From Nectonema munidae (Eukaryota; Nematomorpha; Nectonematoida; Nectonematidae): a DNA stretch of 64,000 nucleotides. The translations under genes and the position numbers were made by a program. Where the stretch lies: the NCBI GenBank assembly GCA_030549495.1, contig JAUIRK010000855.1:1799501-1863500 (forward strand), read 5' to 3'. Below, in pieces: positions 63,401 through 64,000 of the stretch. The notes beneath the pieces are model-generated. The model was given only the letters and a program-made list of their open reading frames with translations. It did no database searches and had not been told where the DNA came from. Each line of letters begins with the position of its first letter. The first letter of the stretch is position 1.

Positions 63401-63708
63401 CATAGATATATTTACATGTACAATACATTTTTTGACATTCTTGACATACGTTTTTCTATTTATTTGTATTAATACACGTTTGACACAAAAAACATATGGA
63501 CATACATTTCAATAAACAAATGAATATTAATTCAAGGTGAATCACTTCTTTAAGGTGCTTGGTCTACACAAGTCTCATCATAGATCAACCGAGGGTTGTT
63601 GAATTTCAGCTTTCCATCGTCAGTGACTCTGAAGTCCTCAAAACCATTGCCGGCTACAAAACCTTCTCCAATTCCCGCTACACCTTTGATACGGAGATCG
63701 AAAAGCAG
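45192..63708 (+). CDS. BTBD17-like BTB-BACK protein, first eight coding exons (3' end outside window)
   Basis: Exons 45192-45647, 50806-50973, 51098-51250, 54518-54720, 56522-56681, 58615-58798, 61973-62156, 63555-63708 join to 554 codons with matching phases. Seen: Ser-rich N-terminus (1-135), BTB domain (about 155-262; FAHKLILARAS, FPNFLHFLYSS, ILADKYDVPDLRK), BACK region (275-420; DEFNLWLAVEKWI, IRFPMMTPDQL, APAFKFHA), then the start of the C-terminal TRAF/MATH-like domain (LLRNYTV onward). The order and motifs match BTBD17 and the related galectin-3-binding proteins. Vertebrate BTBD17 is poorly characterised and starts with a signal peptide. None is seen here, so the protein may be cytosolic, or a leader exon lies further upstream. 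Most donors are weak (GTTTGT, GTTTCT, GTTTTT, GTTCGC). Confidence 0.85.
45735..45885 (+). repeat. tRNA-derived SINE, family B, copy 1
   Basis: Head with A-box-like TGGTTAGGTACTGGG and B box GGTTCGATCCC, then a 3' domain (CATAGTTCGATACAAGCGG, TTGTGCCTTCTTGA, CCACTGTACCTTTA). It lies in intron 1 of the BTBD17-like gene. Confidence 0.75.
46046..46200 (+). mobile_element. hAT-like left end, truncated
   Basis: Begins ACAGTGCTTCTCAACTTC with two repeats of a GTCCA-TATAAAAA motif (GGGGTCCATATAAAAA, GGGTCCATATAAAAAA). No matching right end before the LINE fragment. Confidence 0.4.
46434..46810 (+). pseudogene. LINE (RTE-type) reverse transcriptase C-terminal tail
   Basis: Pieces RMPMKLKARIYTAIVTPVLT, MGVTLRERKKRNEEV and RQRKRWKDGLMEQLKQLGLT, then DAQDRKKWREWISATDPQLG to a stop. 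This is the usual end of RTE/BovB-like ORFs. Frames shift between pieces. GC-rich against its surroundings; intron 1 of the BTBD17-like gene. Confidence 0.7.
47574..47781 (+). mobile_element. probable hAT MITE
   Basis: Ends CAGCGTTTTTCAAACTGTGG and GTTTGAAAAAGGCTG are near inverted repeats of the type seen in hAT-derived MITEs. No target duplication is visible. Confidence 0.55.
48226..48590 (+). mobile_element. hAT MITE, 365 bp, perfect TCTAGAAG duplication
   Basis: Ends CAGTAGTGGGATT and AATCCCACTACTG, flanked by identical TCTAGAAG (48218-48225, 48591-48598). The TCTAGA core is the preferred target of many hAT transposases. The perfect duplication suggests a fairly young insertion. Confidence 0.85.
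48625..48770 (+). repeat. tRNA-derived SINE, family B, copy 2
   Basis: Close copy of the element at 45735 in the same intron. About 13 bases (CGGCGCAATTGTG) are missing from the 3' domain. It runs into an AT microsatellite. Confidence 0.72.
49355..49790. mobile_element. decayed hAT-like element
   Basis: GCGGGCGAAATTTGGCCTGC at 49394 and GTGGGCCGCAAAAGATAAGG about 320 bases later resemble the subterminal parts of hAT families. Ends could not be set. Confidence 0.3.
50806..50973 (+). CDS. BTBD17-like gene, exon 2 (first half of BTB domain)
   Basis: Phase 0 on both sides (TTTTGCAG| and AAC|GTAAGC). Encodes LLSDVKIVV and FAHKLILARASQVFERML, the typical strand-turn-helix start of a BTB/POZ domain, with the conserved Asp and the AHK motif. 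Confidence 0.9.
51098..51250 (+). CDS. BTBD17-like gene, exon 3 (second half of BTB domain)
   Basis: Phase 0 on both sides (AAAACAG| and AAG|GTTTCT). Encodes FPNFLHFLYSSQITLT and ALPILILADKYDVPDLRK. In BTBD17 the same place reads FDKFIRYLYCGELTVL and LATKYGV. Confidence 0.9.
51361..51485 (+). mobile_element. piggyBac-type MITE, subfamily M3
   Basis: TTAA at 51357-51360 and 51486-51489; ends CCCGTTTAAGACCAA and TTGGTCGTAAATGGG. In intron 3 of the BTBD17-like gene, about 100 bases from an M2 copy. Confidence 0.8.
51588..51716 (-). mobile_element. piggyBac-type MITE, subfamily M2
   Basis: Perfect TTAA flanks (51584-51587, 51717-51720); ends CCAGTTAACGACCAG and GGGCGTTAATGGG. Inverted relative to the copy at 22265. 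Confidence 0.8.
53590..54228 (+). repeat. long inverted repeat, left arm
   Basis: Complementary to 56888-57490 over about 600 bases with moderate divergence. Shared landmarks: GGTATAACGAACGTT, AAGCCATTTTAAGCGAT, TTATGCCTTAAATGTCATTA, AATTCTTTTTATATTTATA. Lies in intron 3. No coding potential. Confidence 0.75.
54518..54720 (+). CDS. BTBD17-like gene, exon 4 (start of BACK region)
   Basis: Enters in phase 0 after GAAATGCTTTAG and exits in phase 2 before GTAACT. Encodes a helical segment with WFQYATKSYHTELIHACVK and CSDEW, matching the WYHYA, ESCLQFL and STEW motifs of BTBD17. It lies between the arms of a long inverted repeat. Confidence 0.88.
55017..55930 (+). repeat. interrupted direct duplication in intron 4 of the BTBD17-like gene
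   Basis: TTTATGAATTTCTTCAAGTT and the following TAGTTTGGCTT at about 55042 recur at about 55582, and TTTTTGCATCAATACAATAA at about 55126 recurs at about 55891. The second copy is split by ~230 bases. A T/A-rich low-complexity stretch follows (55918-56050). Confidence 0.55.
56522..56681 (+). CDS. BTBD17-like gene, exon 5 (BACK core)
   Basis: TT|A completes Leu after TCTTTTCAAAG; phase 0 exit before GTTTTT. Encodes VEFLKSSELIIKDEF and WLAVEKWI, the hallmark of BACK domains (L-S-L-V-E-LF-A-WL). Confidence 0.88.
56888..57490 (-). repeat. long inverted repeat, right arm
   Basis: Reverse partner of 53590-54228, located in intron 5 of the BTBD17-like gene. The two arms enclose exons 4 and 5. They may be two insertions of one unidentified element in opposite orientation. 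Confidence 0.75.
58025..58614 (+). repeat. degenerate ~175-bp tandem array ending at exon 6
   Basis: Four units, anchored by TGATTGACAGAT-like motifs at about 58057, 58237, 58417 and 58578 (spacing 180, 180, 161). Each has a TTTTTGYCNTAAA motif, a pyrimidine run with TTAG or similar, and (first three) ACACATATGTTATAG. The last unit supplies the acceptor TTTTTGCCTTAG of exon 6. An older partial unit may start near 57967. Confidence 0.65.
58615..58798 (+). CDS. BTBD17-like gene, exon 6 (end of BACK region)
   Basis: Starts after TTTTTGCCTTAG; encodes LLPHIRFPMMTPDQL and APAFKFHAL. I end it at TTG G before GTTCGC (phase 1) because this keeps the spacing of FHA to LRNY found in BTBD17. The unspliced frame runs on to 58875. 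A second phase-1 donor lies near 58850. The acceptor is the last copy in a tandem array. Confidence 0.78.
58799..61972 (+). other. intron 6 of the BTBD17-like gene
   Basis: 3.2 kb, AT-rich. Only a diverged M2-like MITE (61025-61125) and a CATCATCATC-led GC-richer patch (59577-59705), possibly a LINE tail, stand out. Confidence 0.55.
61025..61125 (-). mobile_element. strongly diverged M2-like MITE
   Basis: Contains CGATTAACGACGAGA and further on TTTTTGTGAAGTCGACAATT, matching the order of motifs in M2 but without clean ends. Intron 6 of the BTBD17-like gene. Confidence 0.4.
61973..62156 (+). CDS. BTBD17-like gene, exon 7 (start of TRAF/MATH-like domain)
   Basis: Needs a phase 1 entry after TTTATCCGTAG and leaves in phase 2 before GTAAGT, the best donor of the gene. 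Encodes SSYLLRNYTVSYCDKR and then beta-rich sequence to NEEFK. The minus-strand frame here is a shadow. Confidence 0.85.
62157..63554 (+). other. intron 7 of the BTBD17-like gene
   Basis: 1.4 kb with the minus-strand LINE tail at 62841-63060; the rest shows nothing recognised. Confidence 0.6.
62841..63060 (-). pseudogene. LINE (RTE-type) reverse transcriptase tail
   Basis: The minus strand reads EKEIMDLKVDGKRKRRRHKM and RWMDCVIVDSKEKNLN, the K-GKR-RGRPK-RW-D motif before the end of RTE-like proteins. About 70 residues remain in one frame. Intron 7 of the BTBD17-like gene. Confidence 0.65.
63555..63708 (+). CDS. BTBD17-like gene, exon 8
   Basis: AA|G completes Lys after TTCTTTAAG; phase 0 exit (CAG|GTTTGT). 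Encodes VVEFQLSIVSDSEVLK and SRYTFDTEIEKQ, beta-strand-like sequence continuing the C-terminal domain. At least one more exon must lie beyond 64000. Confidence 0.82.
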
Positions 63709-64000
63709 GTTTGTCAATCATCATCAATCCTCCTTCTTTTCCCCATATGTTCATCATTTTTTTGCCAATTTTTTTGGCTACCTATCTCCTAAAATTGTAA
63801 ATTTTAGACTCTAAAAAGCCTTGAAAAAATGTTTTTTCTCTTCAGCGCACTTAACTTCTTTTTTTGTGCCTAAAAAGCCGTTGGACTGTATACGACGTAA
63901 ATGTGAAAGTTAAAAACGACAAAAATAACCCCATTTTAAATGTTCACTATAAAGTAGATGGAAAACTTTATTTTATATATTTTTTTTATAAATATAAACA

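Noticed and set aside
1003-63708. Operon-like or functionally linked gene cluster
   Set aside because: The three genes lie on different strands, with large spacers and unrelated families.

Overview
The window reads as AT-rich nuclear DNA of an animal, most likely an invertebrate. Its genes are split by GT-AG introns of about 50 nt to 5.3 kb, and the proteins (WAC, UBXN4 and BTBD17 homologues) are metazoan families. I see no bacterial, organellar or viral gene organisation, no rRNA and no CRISPR array. I cannot name the species.

Three host genes can be assembled with consistent splice phases. (1) A WAC homologue (WW domain plus C-terminal coiled coil; adaptor of H2B ubiquitination) lies on + from about 1003 to 18765 in seven exons. 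(2) A complete three-exon UBXN4/erasin homologue (ER-anchored UBX protein, p97/ERAD adaptor) lies on - from 29676 down to 24837. (3) The first eight coding exons of a BTBD17-like BTB-BACK protein lie on + from 45192 to 63708; the gene runs off the right edge. Nothing in the sequence suggests that these neighbours work in one pathway.

Introns and the two spacers (18.8-24.8 kb and 29.7-45.2 kb) are full of transposon remains. These include two ~3 kb non-autonomous hAT elements (13919-17081 and 36181-39236) that carry older insertions, and several small hAT MITEs with 8-bp target duplications. There are at least three subfamilies of ~130-bp TTAA-flanked piggyBac-type MITEs, two fold-back elements with 9-10 bp duplications, and three tRNA-derived SINE families, two of which share a 3' domain. 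A Tigger/pogo transposase with one in-frame stop sits beside a decayed piggyBac transposase, and two LINE tails of RTE type are present.

The most interesting structures are a ~600-bp inverted repeat flanking exons 4-5 of the BTBD17-like gene, a degenerate ~175-bp tandem array whose units repeat the 3' splice site used by exon 6, the shared internal motifs of the TTAA MITEs, and the common 3' domain of two SINE families. I found no convincing new multi-gene system.
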